A stretch of DNA of 64,000 bases from Paenibacillus auburnensis (GCF_927798115.1 NZ_CAKMMG010000006.1:243566-307565); one strand, 5' to 3'; positions 43,772 through 52,333 are shown, counted from the stretch's first letter. Notes: generated by a model not told the origin, from the letters alone. Numbers and translations: made by a program.

Positions 43772-43834
43772 TAAAAAAGCAGCCAGGGCGGCCTTTTCGA
43801 AAATCATTCGAAAGGCGCCTGGCTGCTTTTTTCG
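43772..43834. terminator. Bidirectional terminator between the MFS gene and the DedA gene
   Basis: AAAAAAGCAGCCAGG pairs with CCTGGCTGCTTTTTT, with inner CCTTTTCGAA/TTCGAAAGG. A and T runs flank both sides. Confidence 0.93.
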
Positions 43835-43853
43835 ATATTGCAAATGTAAGGCC

Positions 43854-44522
43854 TCAGCGGCCCTTGGAAGTCTCCTTCAGTTTGGCTTTCAGTTCAAGAT
43901 CCGGTTTGCGCCGGAGCAGACGGATGGCCAGTGTGCGGCGGTAGCGGTAGATGATGATCAGCCCTGCAAGGGCCGCAAGACCGGAGATGATCCAAGGTGC
44001 ATACAGCTCGAACAGGTGGAAAATGCCCATCCATTGCGGTCCGAATATTTTTCCGATGCCCAAGAACAGCAGCACCCAGAGCAGGGCTCCACCGTAAGCG
44101 TACATGGCAAACTTGCGGAAGGGCAAAGCGATAATGCCGGAAAAGTAACCGGTAAAGTGGCGGACTCCAGGGATAAAATAGCCGATGGAAATCAGAAGGC
44201 TCCCGTACCGCTCGAACCAGCGCTGCGTCTTCTCCAGCTTGGCCGGAGAGAACAGAAACCATTTGCCGTAGCGCTGAATGAAGGGAAGCCCCGCTTTTAG
44301 GCCGATGAGATAGGTTATGGTCATTCCGGCAGTAGTGCCTGCAAAAGCCACAGCAACCAGCGCCGGGAAATCCAGCCTCCCGGTATAAGAAAGGAAGCCT
44401 GCAAAGGCCATTGTTGTCTCCCCTGGAAAAGGCAAGGCTACAAACTCCAGCAAAAGTCCAAAGAACAGTACATTATATCCGTAATTGGCGAATAACTCCT
44501 GAATCCATTTTAGCATTTCCAT
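43854..44522 (-). CDS. DedA-family membrane protein
   Basis: A 222-residue integral membrane protein of the DedA/VTT family, thought to recycle or flip lipid carriers such as undecaprenyl phosphate, driven by proton motive force. Signatures are LEFVALPFPGETTMAFAGFLSYTG (about 25-48, acidic Glu pair) and FERYGSLLISIGYFIPGVRHFTGYFSGI (about 104-131, functional Arg pair). It has four or five spans and a basic tail. ATG 44522 is chosen because TTGGAGAG lies before it; the longer frame upstream is antisense to the deacetylase gene. It diverges from the polysaccharide deacetylase, 108 bases between starts. Confidence 0.92.
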   Translation of the reverse strand: MEMLKWIQELFANYGYNVLFFGLLLEFVALPFPGETTMAFAGFLSYTGRLDFPALVAVAFAGTTAGMTITYLIGLKAGLPFIQRYGKWFLFSPAKLEKTQRWFERYGSLLISIGYFIPGVRHFTGYFSGIIALPFRKFAMYAYGGALLWVLLFLGIGKIFGPQWMGIFHLFELYAPWIISGLAALAGLIIIYRYRRTLAIRLLRRKPDLELKAKLKETSKGR

Positions 44523-44630
44523 AACCAAGTCACTCTCCAAGGGCAGCATGCCTAATTCTATTTTGAAGCTTGTCTTCATACAATCTACCAATAAGTTTGA
44601 AGCGCCAATAGAATGCTGGAGGTAGAGAAG

Positions 44631-46010
44631 ATGAAGGTTAGCAAAAGAACACTGATCCGCCGGACAATCATCCGCGGGTTGCTTGCTATGGCAATAATAG
44701 TAAGTGTAATATCTGTACTCTCTAAGAATAATCTTCCGGCTGCCGCGACGCAAGATTTGCCCGAGCCGGCTGTGAGCCCGGTTAAGGCATCCCCGGTTCC
44801 TGCCCAGGCTGTGACGCCGCCTTTCGTCCCGATAAGCCGCAGCACACCAGGGAATGACGCAGCCAAGGTATCCGCTGTAACCGGGAAACCTGCAGCAGCT
44901 ATTGTGCCCTTGGTACAGAAGAAGGAGCAGCAGAAAGAGCAGAAGAAGGAGCAAAAGACGGTCTACCTCACTTTTGACGACGGCCCCAGTAATGTGACGC
45001 CTACAGTGCTGGAAACCCTGCGCAAGCAGGGGGTAAAGGCAACCTTTTTTGTGCTGGGAGAACAGGCCAAGAGCCGCCCTGAGCTGATCAATGCCATCTG
45101 GGAGCAGGGGCATGCCATCGGTAATCATACCTATAATCATAATTACCATGATTTATATAGCGGATTCACGGAATTCTGGAATCAGATCAAGCAGACAGAA
45201 GAAGTGGTGCGCGAGATAACAGGTCTCCGGCCGCAGCTTGTCCGTGCACCGGGGGGGACCTACGGCCATTTTGATGCGACTTACTTTGAATTGCTGAAGG
45301 AAGCTGGATATACCGTCACGGATTGGACTGTGGACAGCGGGGACTCGAAGCGTAAAGGAGTGCCTGCAGCGGAGATCCTGCGTCAATCGGTGGCCTCGAT
45401 GAAGGCTTCCAGCGTGATTCTGCTGCTCCATGACGGGGCAGGCCATTCCGAAAGCGCGAAGGCGCTGCCGGAGATTATCGCCAGATACAAGGCTGCCGGA
45501 TATGCGTTTGGTGTACTGGATGCAGGGCAGGAACCGGTGCAGTTCAGAGTGTCCGCTGCGGCTGCAGCGTCAGGCCGCACTAAACCGTCCAAAGCCTGGA
45601 TTGCCTCGAATATTCTGCCGAATGCCGGACTGTTTGCACCGGGCAAGCCGCTGGCCTTGGAAGTGGGGATGCTGGAAGCGAAGCTTGAACCGGGAGAATT
45701 CCGGATCATTGAAGGGCAGTATATGGTTCCGCTCCGGGCCGTTGTTGAAAGGCTGGGCGGACAGGTGGGCTGGAATGCAGCCAGCCGCAGCGGGAGTATC
45801 AGCTGGAACGGACGTTATGTCAGCGCTGATGCGGTGAAGAAACGCCTGACGATGACCTCTGACGATGGAACTACCGTGTACAGACAATCCAATGTAGAAA
45901 TGATGGGCGATTCCTTGTGGCTCCCTTTGCGCGAGTTGCTTGAGGTTACGGGACATCCGCTGCTGGAGGCCCGGGTGACGGGGGGAGAGCGCCGGGTCAA
46001 AGCGGGCTGA
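44631..46010 (+). CDS. Secreted polysaccharide deacetylase (NodB) with copper-amine-oxidase-N-like domain
   Basis: A 459-residue exported protein. An N-terminal signal/anchor (about 10-30) is followed by a Pro/Ala/Val linker and a short Lys/Glu/Gln repeat (KKEQQKEQKKEQK, about 99-111). The NodB domain (about 113-300) shows motif 1 YLTFDDGPSN with catalytic Asp, motif 2 GHAIGNHTYNHNY with metal-binding His, motif 3 LVRAPGGTYGHFD and motif 4/5 TVTDWTVDSGD and ILLLHDG. The last 115 residues form the copper amine oxidase N-like module (IIEGQYMVPLRAVVERLGGQVGW). ATG 44631 follows GGAGGT. It probably removes acetyl groups from peptidoglycan or another surface glycan. Confidence 0.92.
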   Translation: MKVSKRTLIRRTIIRGLLAMAIIVSVISVLSKNNLPAAATQDLPEPAVSPVKASPVPAQAVTPPFVPISRSTPGNDAAKVSAVTGKPAAAIVPLVQKKEQQKEQKKEQKTVYLTFDDGPSNVTPTVLETLRKQGVKATFFVLGEQAKSRPELINAIWEQGHAIGNHTYNHNYHDLYSGFTEFWNQIKQTEEVVREITGLRPQLVRAPGGTYGHFDATYFELLKEAGYTVTDWTVDSGDSKRKGVPAAEILRQSVASMKASSVILLLHDGAGHSESAKALPEIIARYKAAGYAFGVLDAGQEPVQFRVSAAAAASGRTKPSKAWIASNILPNAGLFAPGKPLALEVGMLEAKLEPGEFRIIEGQYMVPLRAVVERLGGQVGWNAASRSGSISWNGRYVSADAVKKRLTMTSDDGTTVYRQSNVEMMGDSLWLPLRELLEVTGHPLLEARVTGGERRVKAG

Positions 46011-46165
46011 TCGCAGGAATCCATAGTACAGAAGGGGATTTGCGGGGTTTGGGTACCCTTTTTCGTGGGAAGAATAGACAATAGTAGGCTTCTTAGTACT
46101 GTTTCCATCGATCTCTGGAGACATACTGCGGAGCTAGTCTATGACCGCAAAGGAAGGTTGTCCCA

Positions 46166-47560
46166 TTGTCCTATTCATCACTAATAGAGCAGACCCAAAA
46201 CAAGCAGCAGGGCCAGTTATCCGCCGCTGCAGGAAGTCTTCTTCCATACAGGCGTAGCATGGCGTGGCAGTGGCTGCGTATGCTTGCTGTCACTGCAGTG
46301 CTTGCCGCGTTATATGTCTGGCGGGGCGGAGCCTCCCTGTTGTTCCTCCTGACAGCCAGCGGACTTTTGATGTTAGGAGGCTTCCTGCTGCAGGCTTGCG
46401 GGCCGCGCAGCGTAAAGATCGTCCGCAGCATCTCCCCTGCCCGCCCGGCAGCCGGAGATCATGTGAACGTTGAGGTGCAGGTCAGCTTCACCACCTGGCT
46501 CCCGATCCCGTGGATGATCATCACTGATTATTGGAGCGGCGGCTGGCATCAGGAATTGCTGTTTCCGGGCTTTCGGCGCTCCTTCCACTATGTCTATAAG
46601 CTTCATGAGATGCCGCGCGGCATCCATCAGCTTCACGGCTGCAGAATGAGCTGGGGGGATCTGCCCGGATTGTTCACAGGCGGGTGCTGCCCCGAAGGGA
46701 AGGCAGGCTTCAAAGTCCTTCCAAGGCCGCTCTATATCGGCGGAACTTTGCCGGAGAGCATCCTCATGCCTGGAGATACGCTGTCGCTGAAGCGGGGCCG
46801 GAACGGCGGTGAAGCAGCAGATATCCGTGATTATGCACCGGGTGATCCGCTCAGCCGGATCCACTGGAAGAACAGCGCCCGTAAGGGCTCGCTGCAGAGC
46901 CGGGTGCCGGAGCGGGAAGAAGGGCGCATGACCTGCATTGTTCTGGCCAACAGCCCGGAGAACTACGAGGTTCCTTATAGCGCCCTGACCCCGCGCAGCC
47001 AGCGGGGTACGGCAGCCCCTGCCTTCGAACGGGCTGTATCCACAGCAATGGGGCTGATGCTGTCAGCGGAGCGCAGCGGAGCCTATGTCCAGCTGTTCAG
47101 CGGCGGCTGGCCGGAAGGGATGGCCAGACATGAGGGGCTTGGGAAGCTTCCCGGCAGAGTGCAGGATATGCTGACCGAAATTACGCCTAACGGCACGCGC
47201 AGCCTCAGCCGGCTGCTGGAGGATGCATCGAAGGGCTGGATTCCCGGCATGACAGTGGCCGTCATTACCGGACGGCTGGAGGAAGAGGCAGCCCGGACGC
47301 TTGCCCGGTTCCTTGTACAAGGTGTGAGAGTAGAGCTGTATTATGTATGGGATCAGCCAGCTCCCGCTACTTCGGACATGTTGCGGAATCCGGCCGTTCT
47401 AAGTGGCCCGGCAGTGGAATATAAGCAGCATACTGCAGGAACGATAGGGAGCAGCCTGGCCCGGCTCGGAGCCAAGATGTACTGCCTGCATCCGGTTCCG
47501 CCAGACGGGCATAAGGAGGCGGAGCTTCATGAATTTCCGGGGAGACCGACTCTGGGATAG
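46166..47560 (+). CDS. DUF58-domain membrane protein (YeaD-like)
   Basis: A 464-residue protein with two N-terminal membrane spans (about 38-75) and a DUF58 domain whose signature is YAPGDPLSRIHWKNSARKGSLQSRV (about 222-246). DUF58 proteins have a von Willebrand A-like fold and usually act with a MoxR AAA+ ATPase and a transglutaminase-like membrane protein. Here the transglutaminase gene overlaps its 3' end by 32 bases, and guaA follows, the same order as yeaD-yebA-guaA in B. subtilis. The MoxR gene expected just upstream is absent. Translation starts at TTG 46166 with AAGGAAGG upstream. The job of the module is not established. Confidence 0.88.
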   Translation: MSYSSLIEQTQNKQQGQLSAAAGSLLPYRRSMAWQWLRMLAVTAVLAALYVWRGGASLLFLLTASGLLMLGGFLLQACGPRSVKIVRSISPARPAAGDHVNVEVQVSFTTWLPIPWMIITDYWSGGWHQELLFPGFRRSFHYVYKLHEMPRGIHQLHGCRMSWGDLPGLFTGGCCPEGKAGFKVLPRPLYIGGTLPESILMPGDTLSLKRGRNGGEAADIRDYAPGDPLSRIHWKNSARKGSLQSRVPEREEGRMTCIVLANSPENYEVPYSALTPRSQRGTAAPAFERAVSTAMGLMLSAERSGAYVQLFSGGWPEGMARHEGLGKLPGRVQDMLTEITPNGTRSLSRLLEDASKGWIPGMTVAVITGRLEEEAARTLARFLVQGVRVELYYVWDQPAPATSDMLRNPAVLSGPAVEYKQHTAGTIGSSLARLGAKMYCLHPVPPDGHKEAELHEFPGRPTLG

Positions 47561-49886
47561 GCCGCTAACAGATGCCGCGCAAATGACGGACGCTTCACTA
47601 GGGAGACGTAAACGAAACGGGCAGAGTGTACAGGTAATGCCCGAGCCTGCACAGCAGCCTGTTCTGGAACAACAAGCGGAGAACAGTCAGACGGGAAACG
47701 GAGGCAGCATTCCTCTGTCTTACCGTTTGTTGTTCTCTTTGGCTATTCTCGGAATGTTTCTGGAGTGGCTGATGCCTTTGCACCGGTCGGTAAAAACGGC
47801 GGACACGGCGGAGCTGCTGGAGATTCTGATGCTTGCGGCAGGTGCGCTGCTCCTGTGGGGCAGCTTCCGGGTTCCCGGTGTACTGCAATTTTCAGTCCAG
47901 TCTGTGGTGATCATCCTGACCTGGTACTGGGCATGTGCCAAAAATGAGGGTCCCGGATGGCTGGGAGCTTACGCGGCAGGAATTCCGGAGGACACGGTTT
48001 TGTTCTTCACGGGTCAGGTGTCGGAGCTAAGCGAGGACAGCAGGCTGCTTATTCTGGTACTGGGCTGGGGCCTGCTGGTTGCTTCCGTGCAGCAGCTGGC
48101 GCTGTACAGGGGAAGTACGTCCCTGTTCACGATAGTAACTGTAGTTTATCTGCTTGTACTGGATATGGCCTTCGGCTTGAATACCACAGGCAATGTACTG
48201 GTCACGGCAGGGCTGATCCTCTGGATTCGGGGCCTGAGCGGACTGCTGCGACTTAAGGAGCGGACGGAGAAACACGAGCTTCCTTATATCCGCTGGGGAG
48301 GCTGTGCCCTGATAACCGCCACACTGCTGACAGCAGCGGCCTGGACAGGGGGACAGCTGTATGGCCCGCGTCCGGCTGCACCCGTTACACTGCACACGGT
48401 GATGACGCAATTGCAGCAATGGGGCGAAAGCCGGGTCTTGAATCAGACGAAGGATCTGCAGCCTTCAGAGGGAGCTACAGGATACGGCACAGGGGAAGGG
48501 GAGCTTGGAGCGCCGCTGACTTCCAGCAAAACGCCCGTATTTACGGCCATTACCAGCCGCCCGGTCTACTGGCGGGGAGAGAGCCTTGCCTATTATGACG
48601 GCCGCCGCTGGATAAGGGAAGGCACATTGTATGCACCGCTTAATTTAAGAGAACTTCCTTCCCGGGAGCTGTCAGCATCCGGATTCGGAGACAATGCGAT
48701 GCTGGTCCAGCGGATTGAGTATGCCGTGCCCTCTTCGGGTGGTCTCCCGCTGTTCAGTGCCGGAACGGTAGCGGATGTGGAACGGGTGGAGCTGAAGGAC
48801 GGAAGCGGGCTGGGTTATGTGCTGGCTAACCGGGAGAGGGACCGCTTCCGTCTGCCGAAAGTTTCCGGTTCTGCCCGAATTACCGGGTACACAGTGAAGT
48901 CACTGCTGCCCGAGAGTGATCCGGCAGTGCTGCGCAAGCTGGACACAGCGGACCCTCAGGCTGTAACGAATTTATATTTACAGCTGCCGGCAGACCTGCC
49001 CGGACGGATTGCCGTACTCTCCAGACAGCTAACTGCCTCTGCGGATAACCGTTATGATGCGGTCACTGCAATCCGGAATTATTTGCAGAACGGCTACACC
49101 TATACGCTGGAGACAAGGATTCCGCCGGCCGGTGCGGATTTCGTGGATGACTTCCTGTTCACCACGGAGCAGGGCTATTGTGTCCATTTCGCATCGGCGA
49201 TGACAGTGCTGCTGCGCAGCAGCGGTATCCCGGCCCGGTATGTCCAGGGCTACGGGCCGGGGACGCTTGAAGCCGGCGGCAGCGGGCAGCCGCGCTATCA
49301 TGTTACCCAGGCTGATGCCCATGCCTGGGTGGAGGTGTATTTCCCCGGCGCGGGCTGGGTACCCTTCGATCCTACGCCTGGGACTGCTTTTGCCGCCCGG
49401 GAGCCGGCGGCACTCCCCGCTGCGGCGCCTGCCGCCGCGCCGCAGAAGACGTCCGCTGCGCTGCGCGCGGACGCCCTGCCCGCCCTGCCGCCGGCGGGCG
49501 GGAACCCGGCGCCGCCCGCTGCGGCGGCGCTGGTGCTCGCCGCCGCCTGGCGCTGGCGGCGGAGCCTGGCCCTGCTGCCGGCGGCACGGCGCGCCGGCAG
49601 GGCCAGCCGCGAGCGGCAGCTGCGCGCAGCCGCGCTGGCCTGGAGCGGCCTTGCGGCGCGGTACGGCCCGCCGCCGCAAGGCTTGACCGCCAGGGAGTAC
49701 GCAGCCTCCCTGGCGATCGAGGACGCGCGGCTGCGCGCCGCGGTCCGGCAGTTCGTACGCCAGTGGGAATCACTGGCGTACAGTCCGGCCGGGGCGGCGC
49801 CCCCCGGCCGGGCAGGGCCGCAGGACGGCGTTGAAGCCGCCGCCTTTATCGGCCACTGCCTGACCATTACCTTCCGTCTGGCCTAA
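47529..49886 (+). CDS. Transglutaminase-like membrane protein (YebA/TgpA-like)
   Basis: A 785-residue protein. About seven spans lie in residues 60-275 after a soluble 55-residue N-terminus. A large extracytoplasmic part (about 290-620) contains the transglutaminase core: Cys in FTTEQGYCVHFASAMTVLLRSSGIPARYVQGY (about 535-566), His in TQADAHAWVEVYF and Asp in WVPFDPTPG. The last 150 residues are extremely Ala/Pro/Arg-rich with a single degenerate span (about 660-680) and end in a helical DUF4129-like stretch; GC rises sharply in this part (49380-49850). Ribosome site AAGGAGGCGG lies inside the DUF58 gene. Relatives may cross-link or cleave surface proteins. Confidence 0.9.
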   Translation: MNFRGDRLWDRPLTDAAQMTDASLGRRKRNGQSVQVMPEPAQQPVLEQQAENSQTGNGGSIPLSYRLLFSLAILGMFLEWLMPLHRSVKTADTAELLEILMLAAGALLLWGSFRVPGVLQFSVQSVVIILTWYWACAKNEGPGWLGAYAAGIPEDTVLFFTGQVSELSEDSRLLILVLGWGLLVASVQQLALYRGSTSLFTIVTVVYLLVLDMAFGLNTTGNVLVTAGLILWIRGLSGLLRLKERTEKHELPYIRWGGCALITATLLTAAAWTGGQLYGPRPAAPVTLHTVMTQLQQWGESRVLNQTKDLQPSEGATGYGTGEGELGAPLTSSKTPVFTAITSRPVYWRGESLAYYDGRRWIREGTLYAPLNLRELPSRELSASGFGDNAMLVQRIEYAVPSSGGLPLFSAGTVADVERVELKDGSGLGYVLANRERDRFRLPKVSGSARITGYTVKSLLPESDPAVLRKLDTADPQAVTNLYLQLPADLPGRIAVLSRQLTASADNRYDAVTAIRNYLQNGYTYTLETRIPPAGADFVDDFLFTTEQGYCVHFASAMTVLLRSSGIPARYVQGYGPGTLEAGGSGQPRYHVTQADAHAWVEVYFPGAGWVPFDPTPGTAFAAREPAALPAAAPAAAPQKTSAALRADALPALPPAGGNPAPPAAAALVLAAAWRWRRSLALLPAARRAGRASRERQLRAAALAWSGLAARYGPPPQGLTAREYAASLAIEDARLRAAVRQFVRQWESLAYSPAGAAPPGRAGPQDGVEAAAFIGHCLTITFRLA

Positions 49887-49889
49887 GCA

Positions 49890-49929
49890 GAAGCGGGCAG
49901 TTTTACCAAAAGAGCCGCCCGGCTTTTTT
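49890..49929 (+). terminator. Terminator after the transglutaminase gene
   Basis: CGGGCAG pairs with CCGCCCG (one mismatch), then TTTTTTCC. It is modest, so some readthrough into guaA is expected. Confidence 0.6.
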
Positions 49930-49982
49930 CCTCCGGCTCCGATCCTTGCACTGCCGGACTTTACGGGCAAAAAGCTTATGGA

Positions 49983-50058
49983 TTACGTGCCTCCCTTTCC
50001 TTGACGGTAAGAATTAACCATGAGTATAATGAATCCAATAATCAAGGGAGGCACGTAA
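49983..50058. promoter_or_regulatory. 15-bp perfect inverted repeat flanking the guaA promoter and covering its ribosome site
   Basis: TTACGTGCCTCCCTT (49983-49997) is the exact reverse complement of AAGGGAGGCACGTAA (50044-50058). The right arm contains the guaA ribosome site and the A of the ATG. The left arm lies upstream of the -35 hexamer, so only transcripts entering from the upstream operon carry both arms and could hide the ribosome site. Alternatively it is a DNA operator. Confidence 0.8.
50001..50030 (+). promoter_or_regulatory. guaA promoter
   Basis: TTGACG (50001-50006) and perfect TATAAT (50025-50030) are spaced by 18 bases. The expected start near 50037 gives a leader of about 20 bases. 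Confidence 0.75.
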
Positions 50059-51596
50059 TGAATAAGCCAAATGAAATTATCGTCGTTCTCGATTTTGGAG
50101 GACAGTATAACCAACTTATCGCGCGCAGAATTCGGGACCTGGGGGTATACAGCGAGCTTCTGCCGTACAATACGCCAATTGAGAAGATCAAAGCACTTTC
50201 ACCGAAGGGGATTGTTTTCTCCGGGGGACCAAGCAGTGTTTACGCTGAGGATGCACCTCACGTGGATCCGGCTATTTATGATTTGGGCCTGCCGATTTTT
50301 GGCATTTGCTATGGTATGCAGCTTATGGCCCACCAGCAAGGCGGAAAGGTTGAACGTGCGGACAAGCGGGAATACGGCAAAGCTAACGTTGACTTTGAAA
50401 TGGGTGCTGTACTGGCTACCGGACTGGAGAGCGGTCAGACTGTTTGGATGAGCCACGGCGATCATGTAGTGGAGCTTCCAACCGGATTCAAGCTCGATGC
50501 CGGCACAGAGAGTGCTCCAATCGCGGCAATGAGTCATGTAGACCGCAAATTCTTCGCGGTGCAGTTCCATCCTGAGGTACGCCACTCCGTGAACGGAAAT
50601 GAGATGATCTCGAACTTCCTGTACGAGGTTTGCGGCTGTGAAGGCAAATGGACGATGGAATCCTTTATTGAGGATGCCGTTAAGGATATCCAAGATAAAG
50701 TCGGCGACAAAAAAGTGCTCTGTGCCCTCAGCGGCGGTGTAGACTCCTCGGTTGTAGCGATGCTGATTCACCGGGCGATCGGTGATCAATTGACCTGTAT
50801 GTTTATTGACCACGGCCTGCTCCGCAAAGGCGAAGCGGAGAGCGTAATGGAAACCTTTGTCGGCAAATTTGATATTCATGTGGTGAAGATTGATGCACGG
50901 GAGCGTTTCATGAGCAAGCTGGCCGGTGTCTCCGACCCTGAGCAGAAGCGCAAGATTATCGGCAATGAATTTATCTATTGCTTCGACGAAGAATCGGCCA
51001 AGCTGGGCGATTTCTCATTCCTGGCCCAAGGTACGCTGTATACCGATATCGTAGAGAGCGGAACAGCAACCGCACAGACCATCAAATCCCATCACAATGT
51101 CGGCGGCCTGCCGGAAGACATGAAGTTCAGCCTGATTGAACCGCTGAATACACTGTTCAAGGATGAAGTCCGCAAGCTGGGTGAAGAGCTGGGCATGCCA
51201 AGTGCGATTGTCTGGCGTCAGCCGTTCCCGGGTCCGGGACTGGCTATCCGTGTGCTGGGTGAAGTTACGGAAGAGAAGCTGCAGATCGTCCGTGATTCCG
51301 ACTATATTCTGCGTGAGGAAATTGCCAAGGCCGGTCTGGACCGGGAAATTTGGCAGTATTTTACCGCATTGCCGAACATGAAGAGTGTTGGCGTTATGGG
51401 AGATGAACGTACGTATTCCTACACCGTAGGTATTCGTGCAGTTACTTCCATCGACGGAATGACGGCCGACTGGGCGCGTATTCCATGGGATGTGCTGGAG
51501 AAAATCTCCGTCCGCATCGTCAACGAAGTAGACAACGTCAACCGTATCGTCTACGACGTAACTTCCAAGCCGCCTGCAACAATTGAGTGGGAATAG
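50058..51596 (+). CDS. guaA: GMP synthase (glutamine-hydrolysing)
   Basis: GuaA turns XMP into GMP with glutamine and ATP. The 512-residue protein has an N-terminal class I glutamine amidotransferase domain (about 8-200) with nucleophile Cys84 in PIFGICYGMQLMA and HPEVRH, an ATP-pyrophosphatase domain with the P-loop ALSGGVDSSVVA (about 226), and a C-terminal dimerisation domain ending TSKPPATIEWE. ATG 50058 follows AAGGGAGG. The longer upstream frame from 50001 runs through the promoter and is rejected. Control appears to come from its own promoter plus the inverted repeat; no riboswitch is seen here, unlike pbuG downstream. Confidence 0.98.
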   Translation: MNKPNEIIVVLDFGGQYNQLIARRIRDLGVYSELLPYNTPIEKIKALSPKGIVFSGGPSSVYAEDAPHVDPAIYDLGLPIFGICYGMQLMAHQQGGKVERADKREYGKANVDFEMGAVLATGLESGQTVWMSHGDHVVELPTGFKLDAGTESAPIAAMSHVDRKFFAVQFHPEVRHSVNGNEMISNFLYEVCGCEGKWTMESFIEDAVKDIQDKVGDKKVLCALSGGVDSSVVAMLIHRAIGDQLTCMFIDHGLLRKGEAESVMETFVGKFDIHVVKIDARERFMSKLAGVSDPEQKRKIIGNEFIYCFDEESAKLGDFSFLAQGTLYTDIVESGTATAQTIKSHHNVGGLPEDMKFSLIEPLNTLFKDEVRKLGEELGMPSAIVWRQPFPGPGLAIRVLGEVTEEKLQIVRDSDYILREEIAKAGLDREIWQYFTALPNMKSVGVMGDERTYSYTVGIRAVTSIDGMTADWARIPWDVLEKISVRIVNEVDNVNRIVYDVTSKPPATIEWE

Positions 51597-51621
51597 GCTG
51601 AAATCTAAATGTTATAAAACA

Positions 51622-51663
51622 CAGAGCTGGAGTGCCGTTTACGGCACCTCCGGCTCTTTTTAA
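51622..51663 (+). terminator. guaA terminator
   Basis: AGAGC-GGAG-TGCCG pairs with CGGCA-CTCC-GCTCT around a TTTA loop, then TTTTT. Confidence 0.88.
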
Positions 51664-51709
51664 TATATGAATCATGCCGGTAGTACAGAGTGGACTTCTC
51701 TAGCCCAGC

Positions 51710-51964
51710 CGAAATGAAAGGTATAAATCTCTCTGAATGTACGAAAACCGGCTAAGATAACGAAATGAAAGGTATATATCCCTCTGAATGTGCGAAAACC
51801 GGCTAAGGTAGCGAAATGAAGGGTATTAATCCCTCTGAATGTGCGAAAACCGGCTGAGGTAGCGAAATGAAGGGTATAAATCCCTCTGAATGTGCAAAAA
51901 CCAGCTTTAACGGCGAAAAGAGAGTTACAAATACCTCTGAACGTTACGACTTTCAGTCAACCTT
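51710..51964. repeat. Five tandem 51-bp repeats
   Basis: Units begin at 51710, 51761, 51812, 51863 and 51914, exactly 51 bases apart. Each starts CGAAATGAA(A/G)GGTAT, has CCTCTGAATGTGCGAAAACC in the middle and ends GGCT(A/G)AGGTAG. Units 2 to 4 are nearly identical, unit 1 slightly changed and unit 5 strongly diverged. Stop codons fall inside the units on both strands, so it is not a coding repeat. It lies in the gene-free 1-kb gap between guaA and pbuG. Confidence 0.92.
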
Positions 51965-51976
51965 CCAACCCAACCC

Positions 51977-52035
51977 GTCTCATTTCAATTCATCTCGACT
52001 CATCTCATCTTGTCTCATTTGATTTCATCTCATCG
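51977..52035. repeat. Low-complexity CATCT/TCTCAT tract
   Basis: About 60 bases made mostly of short words such as CTCATCT, TCATTT and CATCTCGACT. It directly follows the 51-bp array. From 52036 to about 52280 I see no gene or clear site. Confidence 0.75.
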
Positions 52036-52283
52036 TACACTTGCTCATCCGTAAGGGTAATAGTTCTCCAATGCATTCCTCTTATCAATCCTTCACTTTT
52101 CTCCCCCAATACCGCTACACCCCATCTGCAACTCCTGCATAACCCCGAAGATTTAGGGCATTTCTAGAGCAGAAGGGAATTTCAGGGCGGGAGCATGCGG
52201 GAATCCGATCCATTCATTGCATGACTCAGCCGTTTTCTGGAAGTTTTGGGGCCTGATCGGCCTGACGGATTCATGGAAATGTC

Positions 52284-52329
52284 TTATTTACGAACAATAA
52301 CAAAAACATTACGTGCAATGTTCGTATTT
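52284..52329. promoter_or_regulatory. Pair of inverted PurR boxes upstream of pbuG
   Basis: TTTACGAACAATAAC (52287-52301) and, inverted, GCAATGTTCGTATTT (52315-52329) match the PurBox core CGAAC with A/T flanks. They sit just upstream of the -35 hexamer, as in PurR-controlled purine genes of Bacillus. Confidence 0.75.
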
Positions 52330-52333
52330 CCCA

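Noticed and set aside
44523..45149. N-terminal extension of the DedA frame
   Set aside because: The extra 209 codons lie antisense to the polysaccharide deacetylase; a proper ribosome site marks ATG 44522.
50001..50057. Longer guaA start at 50001
   Set aside because: That stretch contains the promoter and the inverted repeat; AAGGGAGG and the conserved N-terminus fit ATG 50058.
51710..51964. CRISPR array
   Set aside because: The whole 51-bp unit is repeated, with no unique spacers between conserved repeats, and no cas gene is present.
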